A stretch of 13,447 nucleotides of DNA from AG41 sp035943095 (GTDB taxonomy: Bacteria > Gemmatimonadota > Gemmatimonadetes > Gemmatimonadales > GWC2-71-9), in NCBI GenBank assembly GCA_035943095.1, contig DASZCN010000145.1:1-13447 (forward strand). Direction: 5' to 3'. The notes beneath the pieces were generated by a model that was not told where the DNA came from, did not search any database, and saw only the letters and a list, made by a program, of their open reading frames with translations. The translations under genes and the position numbers were made by a program. Positions 6,620 through 13,046 of the stretch are shown piece by piece. Numbering within the stretch: the stretch's first letter is position 1; each line of letters starts with the position of its first letter.

Positions 6620-8352
6620 TTGGACTCCTTGCCGTGGCAACTCTCGCACTTCCCGGAGACCGGTCGGTAGATCACGATCGGCTTGGGGCCCTTTGGGTCC
6701 GTCGCATGGCACTGGTTGCACGCGACATGCTCGTGCGCACCCCGGGTCGAGAACGTGGCGTCCCTTGTATGATCGAAGTTCGAGGCTGGCGCGAAGGCGT
6801 CCACCCCATGGCACGCCTCACAGGCACCCCGGTCGGCGCGCTTGGCGAACTGGGTGCCGTGCGGATTCTCGTGGCACCCCTCGCAGCCGTTCTTCGGCGC
6901 GGCGAAGAGCAAGCGCGGGAACACCCACCGCGCCAGGGCCAGCGACGACGTCGCCGCTGGATGCTTCATCTCCGCGTGGCACTCCACGCACGAGACGGCC
7001 GCGTGAGCCCCGTCGAGCGAGAACTTGTAGCGCTTGTGCGTCGCGATGTCGACCGCCGAGGGCCGAAAGCTGCGCACGCCGTGACAGTCGAGGCAACGCG
7101 GATAGCGCCCATCGTGGGGATCGACGTGGCACCCGGCGCACTCGATCTCCTTCAGCTTGAGGGCGACGCCCGCCGTGCCGAGGATCTGATTACCGGGGAG
7201 CGGCGGCAGGTCCTTGCGCTCGGGCCCGTGGCATGCGGCGCAGGCGACCTCGGCGTGGCGGCCTTCGAGCGACAGCCGCAGCGTAGCGTGCTGGGCGACG
7301 GTGAACGTCGTCGGCGTCCAGCCCTCCACCCGATGACACGCGTCGCATGCACCACGATCGGGCCGCCCTGCCAGCTGGCTGCCGTGATCCTCCCCATGAC
7401 AATCGCGGCACTTCGCGGCGGCCGGCCGCATCCAGACGGCGGCCGTGCCGAGCTGAGTCGCCGGTACACCGGGCGGGTTCTTGACGTGACAATCCGCGCA
7501 TTTCACCTGCTGATGGCGTCCCTCGAGCGGATACTTCGCGAGGCGGTGCTGCGCCACCGTATAGGTGGATGGCCGCCAATCGTCCACCACATGACAGGAC
7601 GCGCAATCCACGATGCGGCCCGCGAGCGTGGCGGTGCCTGCGTGCGAGTCCTTGTGACAGTCGGTACAGTTCGCGAAGTGTGGACTGGACACGACCTTTC
7701 CGCCGGAGAAGTCGTGACACTTTTCACAAGCGACCGTCCGATGGCGGCCACGCAGGGGGTACTTCGTGCGCTCGTGATCGAACTTGCCCCGCGCGATCGT
7801 CTTGAAATCCGTAGTGGTGTGGCAGTCGGCGCACGCGGTGCCGAGGCGCCCGTGGTGGACGTCTTCGTGACAGGTGACGCACGCCCGCTCGAGGCCCACC
7901 CAGCCCCAGTCCGGTCCGTGGCGCTCGGACAGCTTGGCCGCCCGCGACACCCGAAACGCCGCCTTATGGCAGTCGAGGCATTTGGTCGTCCGATGGCTCC
8001 CGTCGAGCGGCCAGCCCGCGCGGGTGTGCTCGAACCGCTTGAAGTCCCCGCCGGGCCAGCTCACGAGCGCGAAGTCGCGCCCGGCGTGATCGGGGTGACA
8101 GCTGGCACACCGTTGGTTCTTGACGGCGGCGTGGAATCCCCGGCCCCGATCCACGAGCCAAGCGATCTCCTTGTGACACTCGAGGCAGCGCCCGCTCATC
8201 TGTTCCTTCCGCCCCCCGCCATGGCAGGACTCGCACCGCAGGGCTCCTTCGAGCTGTTGGTGCGGCTTCGCCAACGGGCCCGGTGAGATCTGAGCGGCGA
8301 CCGGAGCGCCGATACAGGCGAGGGCGAATGCGAGGCCCGCATATCTCACCAC
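6616..8352 (-). CDS. Periplasmic 20-heme cytochrome c
   Basis: The 578-residue secreted cytochrome has a signal peptide at about 1-21 (PVAAQ) and neither lipobox nor anchor. CxxCH motifs begin at 40, 56, 82, 125, 159, 174, 209, 229, 250, 285, 315, 336, 371, 405, 420, 455, 490, 511, 545 and 569. Six modules of about 77-90 residues share the signature H, basic/aromatic residues, L.G.H and then C..CH, with heme motifs ending at 129, 213, 289, 375, 459 and 549. The same signature occurs in the next cytochrome, so the two are relatives. GTG at 8352 and GTG at 8349 both fit. The latter forms a GTGA overlap with the cytochrome b stop, as at the following junction. Probable role: first periplasmic acceptor from (or donor to) the cytochrome b. 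Many sites spaced closely suit long-range conduction. Confidence 0.9.
   Translation of the reverse strand: MVRYAGLAFALACIGAPVAAQISPGPLAKPHQQLEGALRCESCHGGGRKEQMSGRCLECHKEIAWLVDRGRGFHAAVKNQRCASCHPDHAGRDFALVSWPGGDFKRFEHTRAGWPLDGSHRTTKCLDCHKAAFRVSRAAKLSERHGPDWGWVGLERACVTCHEDVHHGRLGTACADCHTTTDFKTIARGKFDHERTKYPLRGRHRTVACEKCHDFSGGKVVSSPHFANCTDCHKDSHAGTATLAGRIVDCASCHVVDDWRPSTYTVAQHRLAKYPLEGRHQQVKCADCHVKNPPGVPATQLGTAAVWMRPAAAKCRDCHGEDHGSQLAGRPDRGACDACHRVEGWTPTTFTVAQHATLRLSLEGRHAEVACAACHGPERKDLPPLPGNQILGTAGVALKLKEIECAGCHVDPHDGRYPRCLDCHGVRSFRPSAVDIATHKRYKFSLDGAHAAVSCVECHAEMKHPAATSSLALARWVFPRLLFAAPKNGCEGCHENPHGTQFAKRADRGACEACHGVDAFAPASNFDHTRDATFSTRGAHEHVACNQCHATDPKGPKPIVIYRPVSGKCESCHGKESK
6625..6630 (-). 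promoter_or_regulatory. Ribosome binding site deciding the 18-heme cytochrome start
   Basis: AAGGAG on the minus strand lies 5 bases before the GTG at 6619, inside the last codons of the 20-heme gene (Gly-Lys-Glu-Ser-Lys). Together with the GTGA stop/start overlap it indicates translational coupling. It rules out the longer upstream open frame as the true start. Confidence 0.8.
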
Positions 8353-9326
8353 AGCCAGGTGGCGCCGACTGCGACCACTACGGCCACGTGAATGAGTACC
8401 GCGATCAGAGCGGCGATGGCCACGGGGCGGTGCAACACGTGCCAGTACCGGAACACGTCATGCGTGGCATCGAGCATGCGCGCCTGCTGCGCCAACGCCA
8501 TTTCCCGCCGGGCGAGTCGCAGCGTCGCCCGCAACATTTGCCGGTCGTTCTTGCGACGTCGCGGACCGCGGGCCTCCCAGAGGCGCCGCAACTTGCGCGC
8601 GGCGCGACGGCGGGTGAAGTCGTCCGCGACCATCCGCCAGAGCGTGCCCAGCAGCCCCCGACGAACCACCGGCGCTTGCCCTTCGGCGAGCGTCCGCTCC
8701 ACCAGGCCGGCCTCGAGCCCACTCGATCGTGCGATTTCATCGAGCAGCGCTTTCCGCCGGAACGCGATTTCCTCGAGCGTGAGCTCGACGCCCTGCCTAG
8801 TGCGGGGGATGCGAGCGTAGATGTAGCGGCCCACGAGACCGCTGAACCACACCACCATCATGGACCAGAACCCGAGCCCGATGAGACCCGTAAACCGCCA
8901 AGCAGCATGAATCGCCACGAGCAGGGGAAGGGCCAGTGCCGCGAGCACGTGCGTGTCCAGCCAGCGGGCGATCGCTCCGGTGAACGCGAGCCAACGGAAC
9001 TTCTTACGGAAAGGATACAACCAGAGAAAGAGGAAGATCGCGAGCGCCAGCAACCCCGCGCTCTGGCCGATGTAGCCCGATGACTTGAGCCAGGGGTGGA
9101 GGGGGCTCCGCACGCGAGCCGCCATCGGCAGCGAGTAATACGGCCATCCCACGACGCAAACCGCTCCGAGCGCGATCACGAAGAGCCTGAACAGCCAGTG
9201 CCGGCGCGCGGGCTCCCGCACCTGCGTGGAGATGCGGTTGCCGTATGCGCGCACGGGCGCCCCCGGGAGGATGGCGCGACGCTCCGACGGCGGGTCGAGG
9301 GCCGGAATAGGGCCGGAATGGGCCAT
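8346..9326 (-). CDS. Two-heme membrane cytochrome b
   Basis: First gene of the operon. It encodes 326 residues from the ATG at 9326; an in-frame earlier start at 9389 adds 21 residues that look unlike a natural N-terminus. Five membrane helices are predicted at about 44-64, 84-104, 124-144, 150-170 and 299-319. Two helices each carry His-X13-His pairs, H126/H140 and H299/H313, which is the bis-His arrangement for two stacked b hemes. A charged Arg/Glu-rich segment of about 125 residues (171-295) lies between the heme helices and should face the cytoplasm by the positive-inside rule. It is the natural quinol- or Fe-S-protein-linked membrane module feeding the overlapping 20-heme gene. The ribosome site is unclear. 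It resembles cytochrome b/ferric-reductase-like subunits in general; I cannot name a subfamily. Confidence 0.78.
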   Translation of the reverse strand: MAHSGPIPALDPPSERRAILPGAPVRAYGNRISTQVREPARRHWLFRLFVIALGAVCVVGWPYYSLPMAARVRSPLHPWLKSSGYIGQSAGLLALAIFLFLWLYPFRKKFRWLAFTGAIARWLDTHVLAALALPLLVAIHAAWRFTGLIGLGFWSMMVVWFSGLVGRYIYARIPRTRQGVELTLEEIAFRRKALLDEIARSSGLEAGLVERTLAEGQAPVVRRGLLGTLWRMVADDFTRRRAARKLRRLWEARGPRRRKNDRQMLRATLRLARREMALAQQARMLDATHDVFRYWHVLHRPVAIAALIAVLIHVAVVVAVGATWLW

Positions 9327-9454
9327 CGATGGTCTTAACGCCAAATGACCAGCGCGAGCGGTGACGCAGCCCACGGTGACGCTGGGCACCTGACACGCAA
9401 GATGTGGGACCGAAGTCGCGACGAAGCGACGACGCGCCCCTACCCGAAGGTTTC
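9327..9454. promoter_or_regulatory. Divergent promoter region with 15-bp-spaced direct repeats
   Basis: This 128-base gap separates the cytochrome operon (-) from the Fe-S flavoprotein gene (+), so both promoters probably lie here. CGGTGACGC occurs twice, at 9359-9367 and 9374-9382. That places the starts 15 bases apart, a possible operator. A 5-bp inverted repeat, GCCCA (9369-9373) with TGGGC (9383-9387), overlaps the second copy. I cannot assign convincing -35/-10 boxes. Confidence 0.4.
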
Positions 9455-10825
9455 ATGAAGGGACAGATGTCCGACACGCTCATGTACGTCGCATTCGCGG
9501 CGCTGCTCCTCGTCTTGATGACGTCGCACGTGCTGCGCATGCGGAAGAAGGAGGCGGCCGCCCGTGCCGCCGCCGAGCACGGCAAGCTGTTCTCGGACGG
9601 CCCGCGCGCACAGCATCCCCGTATCGATGCGCTGCAGTGCATCGGCTGCGGCGCCTGCGTCGACGTCTGCCCGGAGGGAGACGTCCTCGCCGTCATCGGC
9701 GGCAAAGCGGTGATCGTCAACGGACACAAGTGCATCGGCCACGGGCTGTGCGCCGAGGCATGCCCGGTAGGTGCGATTACGATCGTGATGGCGAGCCCGA
9801 GCGTCGGCGCGGACATGCCCGCGCTCACGCCCCAGCACGAGACCAACGTCCCCAACATGTTCATCGTGGGTGAGCTGGGCGGACTCGCGCTCATCAAGAA
9901 CGCCGTCAACCAGGGGCGCGACTGCGTGGACACGATCGCGGCCCGGCTTGCGTCGATCAAGCGCGGTCGAGCCGCGCCCGGGGTTCGCGACGTGTGCATT
10001 GTCGGCGCCGGCCCGGGGGGGATCAGCGCCTCGCTCCGTGCCATCGAGCGCAAGTTGAGCCACATTACCCTCGAGCAGGACGAGTTTGGCGGCACCGTGG
10101 CAAAGTACCCGCGCCAGAAGCTCGTCATGACGAGCCCCGTAGAGTTCCCACTGCATGGCAAGTTCTCGAAGCTCAAAATCTCCAAGGAGGAGCTGCTCCA
10201 GTTCTGGAAGAAGCTCCATGGCCGGGCGGGGCTGGAGGTCAAAACCAGCGAGAAGGTCGAGGACATCCAGCGGGATGCCGATGGCATCTTTGCCGTGCGA
10301 ACGTCCAAGGCCCAGTACCGCGCCTGGACGATCGTCCTCGCACTGGGGCGCCGGGGCACGCCGCGCAAACTCGGCATTACAGGCGAGGAGCTCGCCAAGG
10401 TGATGTACAGCCTGATCGAGGCCGAAGCCTACACGGGGGCGAAGATCCTGGTCGTGGGCGGCGGCGACAGTGCGGTCGAGGCGGCGATGGGCCTGGCCCA
10501 TCAAAAGGGCAACCAGGTCACGCTGTCGTACCGCCGCGAAGCGTTCAGTCGGATCAAGGAGCGCAACGTCCAGCGCCTCCCCGAGTACACCAAGTCCGGC
10601 AGGCTGAAGGTGATCTTCAACTCCCAACCGGTGGAAATCCGAAGCAAGTCCGTTCTGCTCGAACTAGCCGGTCAAGTCCGGGAGATTCCCAACGACTACG
10701 TCTGGGTCTTCGCCGGCGGGATACCGCCCAACGAGTTTCTTCAGAAGGTAGGCGTCCACATGGGGCCACGAGATCTCACGCGCGAAGGGAGTGCCGAAGC
10801 GAAGCTCGCACGCCAGACGGCGTGA
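9455..10825 (+). CDS. Membrane-anchored ferredoxin/FAD/NAD(P) oxidoreductase
   Basis: The 456-residue protein has one N-terminal helix (about 8-26) followed by RMRKK, placing the rest in the cytoplasm. A two-cluster ferredoxin domain follows, with C62, C65, C68 and C72 in the first site and C93, H96, C99 and C103 in the second, where His replaces a Cys. Residues 130-165 (NVPNMFIVGELGG, KNAVNQGRD) look like the FAD-contacting motif normally found at the end of thioredoxin-reductase-like proteins. An FAD Rossmann motif GAGPGG (184-189) and an NAD(P) motif GGGDSA (335-340) with SYRRE..SR then follow; the paired Arg suggests NADPH. The redox CxxC of thioredoxin reductase is absent. Probable role: electron exchange between NAD(P)H and the divergently encoded cytochrome b. 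ATG 9455 (GAAGG upstream) and ATG 9467 (AAGGGA upstream) are both possible; an earlier ATG at 9404 is less likely. Confidence 0.82.
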   Translation: MKGQMSDTLMYVAFAALLLVLMTSHVLRMRKKEAAARAAAEHGKLFSDGPRAQHPRIDALQCIGCGACVDVCPEGDVLAVIGGKAVIVNGHKCIGHGLCAEACPVGAITIVMASPSVGADMPALTPQHETNVPNMFIVGELGGLALIKNAVNQGRDCVDTIAARLASIKRGRAAPGVRDVCIVGAGPGGISASLRAIERKLSHITLEQDEFGGTVAKYPRQKLVMTSPVEFPLHGKFSKLKISKEELLQFWKKLHGRAGLEVKTSEKVEDIQRDADGIFAVRTSKAQYRAWTIVLALGRRGTPRKLGITGEELAKVMYSLIEAEAYTGAKILVVGGGDSAVEAAMGLAHQKGNQVTLSYRREAFSRIKERNVQRLPEYTKSGRLKVIFNSQPVEIRSKSVLLELAGQVREIPNDYVWVFAGGIPPNEFLQKVGVHMGPRDLTREGSAEAKLARQTA

Positions 10826-10924
10826 GCCTGTGGTGGGGCGTGACTAGATTGAAGGCGCGGGATTCGGCGCCTAATGTTGAGCTCAGCCGGATCTCGCGGC
10901 ACTGAGACGACGCGCTCGATCGCC

Positions 10925-10953
10925 TGAAAAGGTTTGGCGAGGGCTGAGTGTAC
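10925..10953 (+). repeat. Imperfect 29-bp intergenic repeat, copy 2
   Basis: It matches the start of the window (1-29) at about 23 of 29 positions and is in the same orientation. It sits between the 3' ends of two convergent genes and touches a hairpin at 10958-10987. A promoter role is less natural here, which favours a dispersed intergenic element. Confidence 0.45.
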
Positions 10954-10957
10954 GATT

Positions 10958-10987
10958 CCCCGGCGGGGCACTTTGGCGCCGCCGGGG
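10958..10987. terminator. Putative bidirectional terminator hairpin
   Basis: CCCCGGCGG (10958-10966) pairs perfectly with CCGCCGGGG (10979-10987) around a 12-base loop. It lies between the stop of the flavoprotein gene and the stop of the convergent hsp20 gene, where a shared terminator is expected. No T-run flanks it on either side. Confidence 0.5.
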
Positions 10988-11010
10988 GATCCTCACACCC
11001 GCCTGAAGGC

Positions 11011-11490
11011 CTACTTCAGGGCTTTCTGCGGGGTGATGTCCACCTTGATCAGGTGGGGTTTCGCGGCTTCGACCTTCGGCAGCGTGAGCGTCAGCACACC
11101 GTTCTCGTAGGTGGCCTTGATCTTCTCGGCCTGGACGGTCGCCGGCAGCGTGAACGTCCGCTCGAACGAGCCGTAGGTGCGCTCATACCGATGGATCTTC
11201 TCCGCCTTCTCCTCCGCGACCTGCTCCTTCGTCCCTTTGATCGTGAGCAGATTTCCCTCAACGAAGATCTTCACTTCCTCGGGCTTCACGCCGGGGAGCT
11301 CCGCCACGAGGCGGATGTACTCCGGCTCCTCGAAGATGTCCACCAGCGGCAGCCATGCGGCCGTCGTCGCTTCCCCGACCTTCCAATCGAACACGGGGAA
11401 CGACTCGTTGAAGATCCGCCCCATCCGGCGCTCGAGCTGATACAGGAGATCCAGCATTGGATCCCGCACGGGCTTCGTCACACCGAACAT
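11011..11490 (-). CDS. Small heat shock protein, Hsp20 family
   Basis: The 159-residue ATP-independent chaperone binds unfolding proteins in the cytoplasm. The alpha-crystallin domain spans about 45-150, with typical VAELPGVKPEEVKI (residues 62-75), a GTKEQ/ERTYGSFERTFTLP core, and the ENGVLTLTLPK signature near 128-138. A C-terminal IKV (I-X-V motif) at about 147-149 supports oligomer assembly. Length is normal for the family. The ATG at 11490 follows a strong GAGGAGG site by 8 bases. It is a single-gene unit, convergent with the flavoprotein gene, and not obviously part of the electron-transfer system. Confidence 0.96.
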   Translation of the reverse strand: MFGVTKPVRDPMLDLLYQLERRMGRIFNESFPVFDWKVGEATTAAWLPLVDIFEEPEYIRLVAELPGVKPEEVKIFVEGNLLTIKGTKEQVAEEKAEKIHRYERTYGSFERTFTLPATVQAEKIKATYENGVLTLTLPKVEAAKPHLIKVDITPQKALK

Positions 11491-11498
11491 ATGTCTCG

Positions 11499-11505
11499 CC
11501 TCCTC
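11499..11505 (-). promoter_or_regulatory. Strong ribosome binding site of hsp20
   Basis: GAGGAGG on the minus strand, 8 bases before the ATG at 11490, is the best Shine-Dalgarno seen in the window. A CCTC at 11522-11519 upstream could pair with it. That is too short to call an RNA thermometer without folding. Confidence 0.75.
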
Positions 11506-11614
11506 TAAGGTTCACCCCGAGGTTAGCAGCGAGCGCATGAGGGGCCACTGAAAGCGCCGTGAGGATTTGAAACGTTGCCTTCATCAACAGGCACCCGGTG
11601 ACTCACGTACACTT

Positions 11615-11642
11615 GATAGAGTCTGGACAGATAGAGTCTGGA
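11615..11642 (+). promoter_or_regulatory. Tandem 13-bp direct repeats, candidate operator
   Basis: GATAGAGTCTGGA occurs perfectly at 11615-11627 and 11630-11642, with starts 15 bases apart. The pair ends 35 bases before the ATG of the b561-like gene. Perfect tandem repeats in a promoter region suggest cooperative binding of a regulator. A replication-slippage duplication is the simple alternative. Confidence 0.5.
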
Positions 11643-11677
11643 AGCCTGTCTGCGCTCTGAACCCAGCCGCCCCTATC

Positions 11678-12505
11678 ATGAGGATACTGGTCATCCGCGC
11701 CCCTCCACATCCCGCAGCATTGATCCTGCTCGGCCTCGTCCTGTCAGGCCCGCTGCGCGCCCAGACGCTGTCCGGCGTGGTGACGGCACCGTCCGGTGCG
11801 GTCGTCCCCAACGCCAAGGTGTCGCTCAAACGAATCACCGATGGCCTCACGACGGAGACACGCACGAATTCCACCGGTTCTTACAAGGTGGCTGACCTCA
11901 TGCCCGGCGATTATGAGCTGACCGTAACGGCGGAGGGCTACAGCCCGAGCACCGTGACAGTGACGATGGTCGCGGGCGTGAACCAATCCACGGACGTCCA
12001 GGTGCGCCCGCCACTGTCGTTGGAGGATCTGGGGTTTTCGGCGGCGCAGACTCAAGGAAGCGCCGAAGAGCAGGCGAGACTCGATAAGCGCTCCCATATG
12101 CTGAAGGTGCATCAGCGGCTCGGTTTGCTCACGACCATCCCGTTGGCGGCAACGGTCATCACCGGCACCTTCGCGGGTGGCCGGGCAACGCAATCGACCA
12201 CTCGCGATGTGCACGCCGTCCTAGGCACGCTCACCGCCGGTCTGTATTTCACGAGCGCCTCATTCGCGATCTTCGCACCCAAAATCCCGGGCACACGCGT
12301 TCACGGCCCGATTCGTCTTCACAAGGCCCTGGCCTGGATTCATGGCCCCGGCATGATTCTCACTCCCGTTTTGGGAGCGATGGCGTACGCGCAACGGAGC
12401 CGCGGAGAGCGGGTGCATGGCATTGCGAGTGCTCATTCGGTCGTGGCGGTCGTGACCGCCGCAGCATATGGCGCTTCGATTCTGTCAGTATCAGTCAAAT
12501 TCTGA
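11678..12505 (+). CDS. Carboxypeptidase-regulatory-like domain fused to b561-like four-helix membrane domain
   Basis: The 275-residue protein has a signal sequence at about 1-29 (ending PLRAQ). A carboxypeptidase regulatory-like beta-sandwich follows at about 30-111: SGVV..PSGAVVPNAKV, then TNSTGSYKV..L.PGDYELTV. After a linker come four membrane helices (about 146-165, 178-199, 214-236 and 250-270). Histidines near or at helix ends, H145, H179, H215, H222 and H253, suit a b561-like domain binding two b hemes; which ones ligate heme is inference. The ATG at 11678 is chosen because the signal peptide follows directly; an upstream in-frame ATG at 11567 adds a non-signal stretch. No clear ribosome site was seen. 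The next gene, YceI-like, starts 7 bases downstream, matching the known pairing of b561 proteins with YceI. Probable role: membrane redox protein with a periplasmic ligand-binding domain. Confidence 0.75.
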   Translation: MRILVIRAPPHPAALILLGLVLSGPLRAQTLSGVVTAPSGAVVPNAKVSLKRITDGLTTETRTNSTGSYKVADLMPGDYELTVTAEGYSPSTVTVTMVAGVNQSTDVQVRPPLSLEDLGFSAAQTQGSAEEQARLDKRSHMLKVHQRLGLLTTIPLAATVITGTFAGGRATQSTTRDVHAVLGTLTAGLYFTSASFAIFAPKIPGTRVHGPIRLHKALAWIHGPGMILTPVLGAMAYAQRSRGERVHGIASAHSVVAVVTAAAYGASILSVSVKF

Positions 12506-12512
12506 CCGACAG

Positions 12513-13037
12513 ATGACCTTCCTGCTGCTGTCCGTCCTGACGCTCACTCAAACTCCGAGCCGGTGGGTGCTCGACTCATCCACGGTCAGGTATCACGTCT
12601 CTCATCCGCTGCACCAGGTGGATGGCGTGAGCCATGGGGCGCGAGGGAAGGGAGTTTGTCAGGCCCGGGGTTGTGAGTTTCTGATTGCGGTGCCGATCAG
12701 GTCCTTTGATTCCGGTGATAGCAACCGCGACCTGCACATGCTACAGACAGTGCGGGGCGGTCAATTTCCGATCGTCACCGTGCGAACTCAATTGCCTGAG
12801 GGAGCCCAGCTCTCGGACTCGGTCTATGCGGATCTGGAGATCGAATTTGCCGGTCAGACCGCGCATTATGCGCGGGTTCCATTCCACGTCGTTATGAACG
12901 GAAACGAAGCACGAGTCTCAGGAACGATTCCGGCGACGATCGCCGACTTCAAGATAGACCCGCCGTCGCTGCTCACGATTCCCATCAAGAATGACATCCC
13001 GGTCTACGTGGAGTCGACCTGGCATCGAGAGAAGTGA
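12513..13037 (+). CDS. YceI-like periplasmic lipocalin-fold protein
   Basis: The 174-residue protein is probably exported, with a short hydrophobic N-terminus (MTFLLLSVLTLTQTPS). It then follows the YceI pattern: W.LD.STV.Y.V.HPLH near 18-34, a basic/Gly stretch, a central PI..FDSG.S.RD..M segment, and a late GTIPATIADFKIDPPSLL region (about 138-155). YceI proteins adopt a lipocalin-like barrel that binds isoprenoid or quinone-like lipids. A CQARGC pair (C49, C54) could form a disulfide and is not something I know as a family feature. The ATG at 12513 lies 7 bases after the b561-like gene, so the two are almost certainly co-transcribed. An in-frame start at 12468 inside that gene is less likely. 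The stop is 9 bases from the convergent cytochrome. Confidence 0.8.
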   Translation: MTFLLLSVLTLTQTPSRWVLDSSTVRYHVSHPLHQVDGVSHGARGKGVCQARGCEFLIAVPIRSFDSGDSNRDLHMLQTVRGGQFPIVTVRTQLPEGAQLSDSVYADLEIEFAGQTAHYARVPFHVVMNGNEARVSGTIPATIADFKIDPPSLLTIPIKNDIPVYVESTWHREK

Positions 13038-13046
13038 CGCAGCTCC

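Noticed and set aside
6620..6814. N-terminal extension of the 18-heme cytochrome
   Set aside because: These 65 codons overlap the 20-heme gene in another frame and give no signal peptide. The GTG at 6619 has a good ribosome site and a signal sequence.
6634..8286. Long plus-strand open frame (550 codons)
   Set aside because: It is antisense to the 20-heme cytochrome, whose 20 CxxCH motifs make it the real gene. The antisense product shows no domain.
9004..10398. Minus-strand open frame (464 codons)
   Set aside because: It is mainly antisense to the ferredoxin/FAD gene, which has clear Fe-S and nucleotide-binding motifs.
11519..11590. Heat-shock operator or RNA thermometer upstream of hsp20
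   Set aside because: No CIRCE inverted repeat was found, and only a 4-bp pairing with the ribosome site is visible. A CCCCTCAT stretch resembles a sigma-32 -10 box but lacks a convincing -35.
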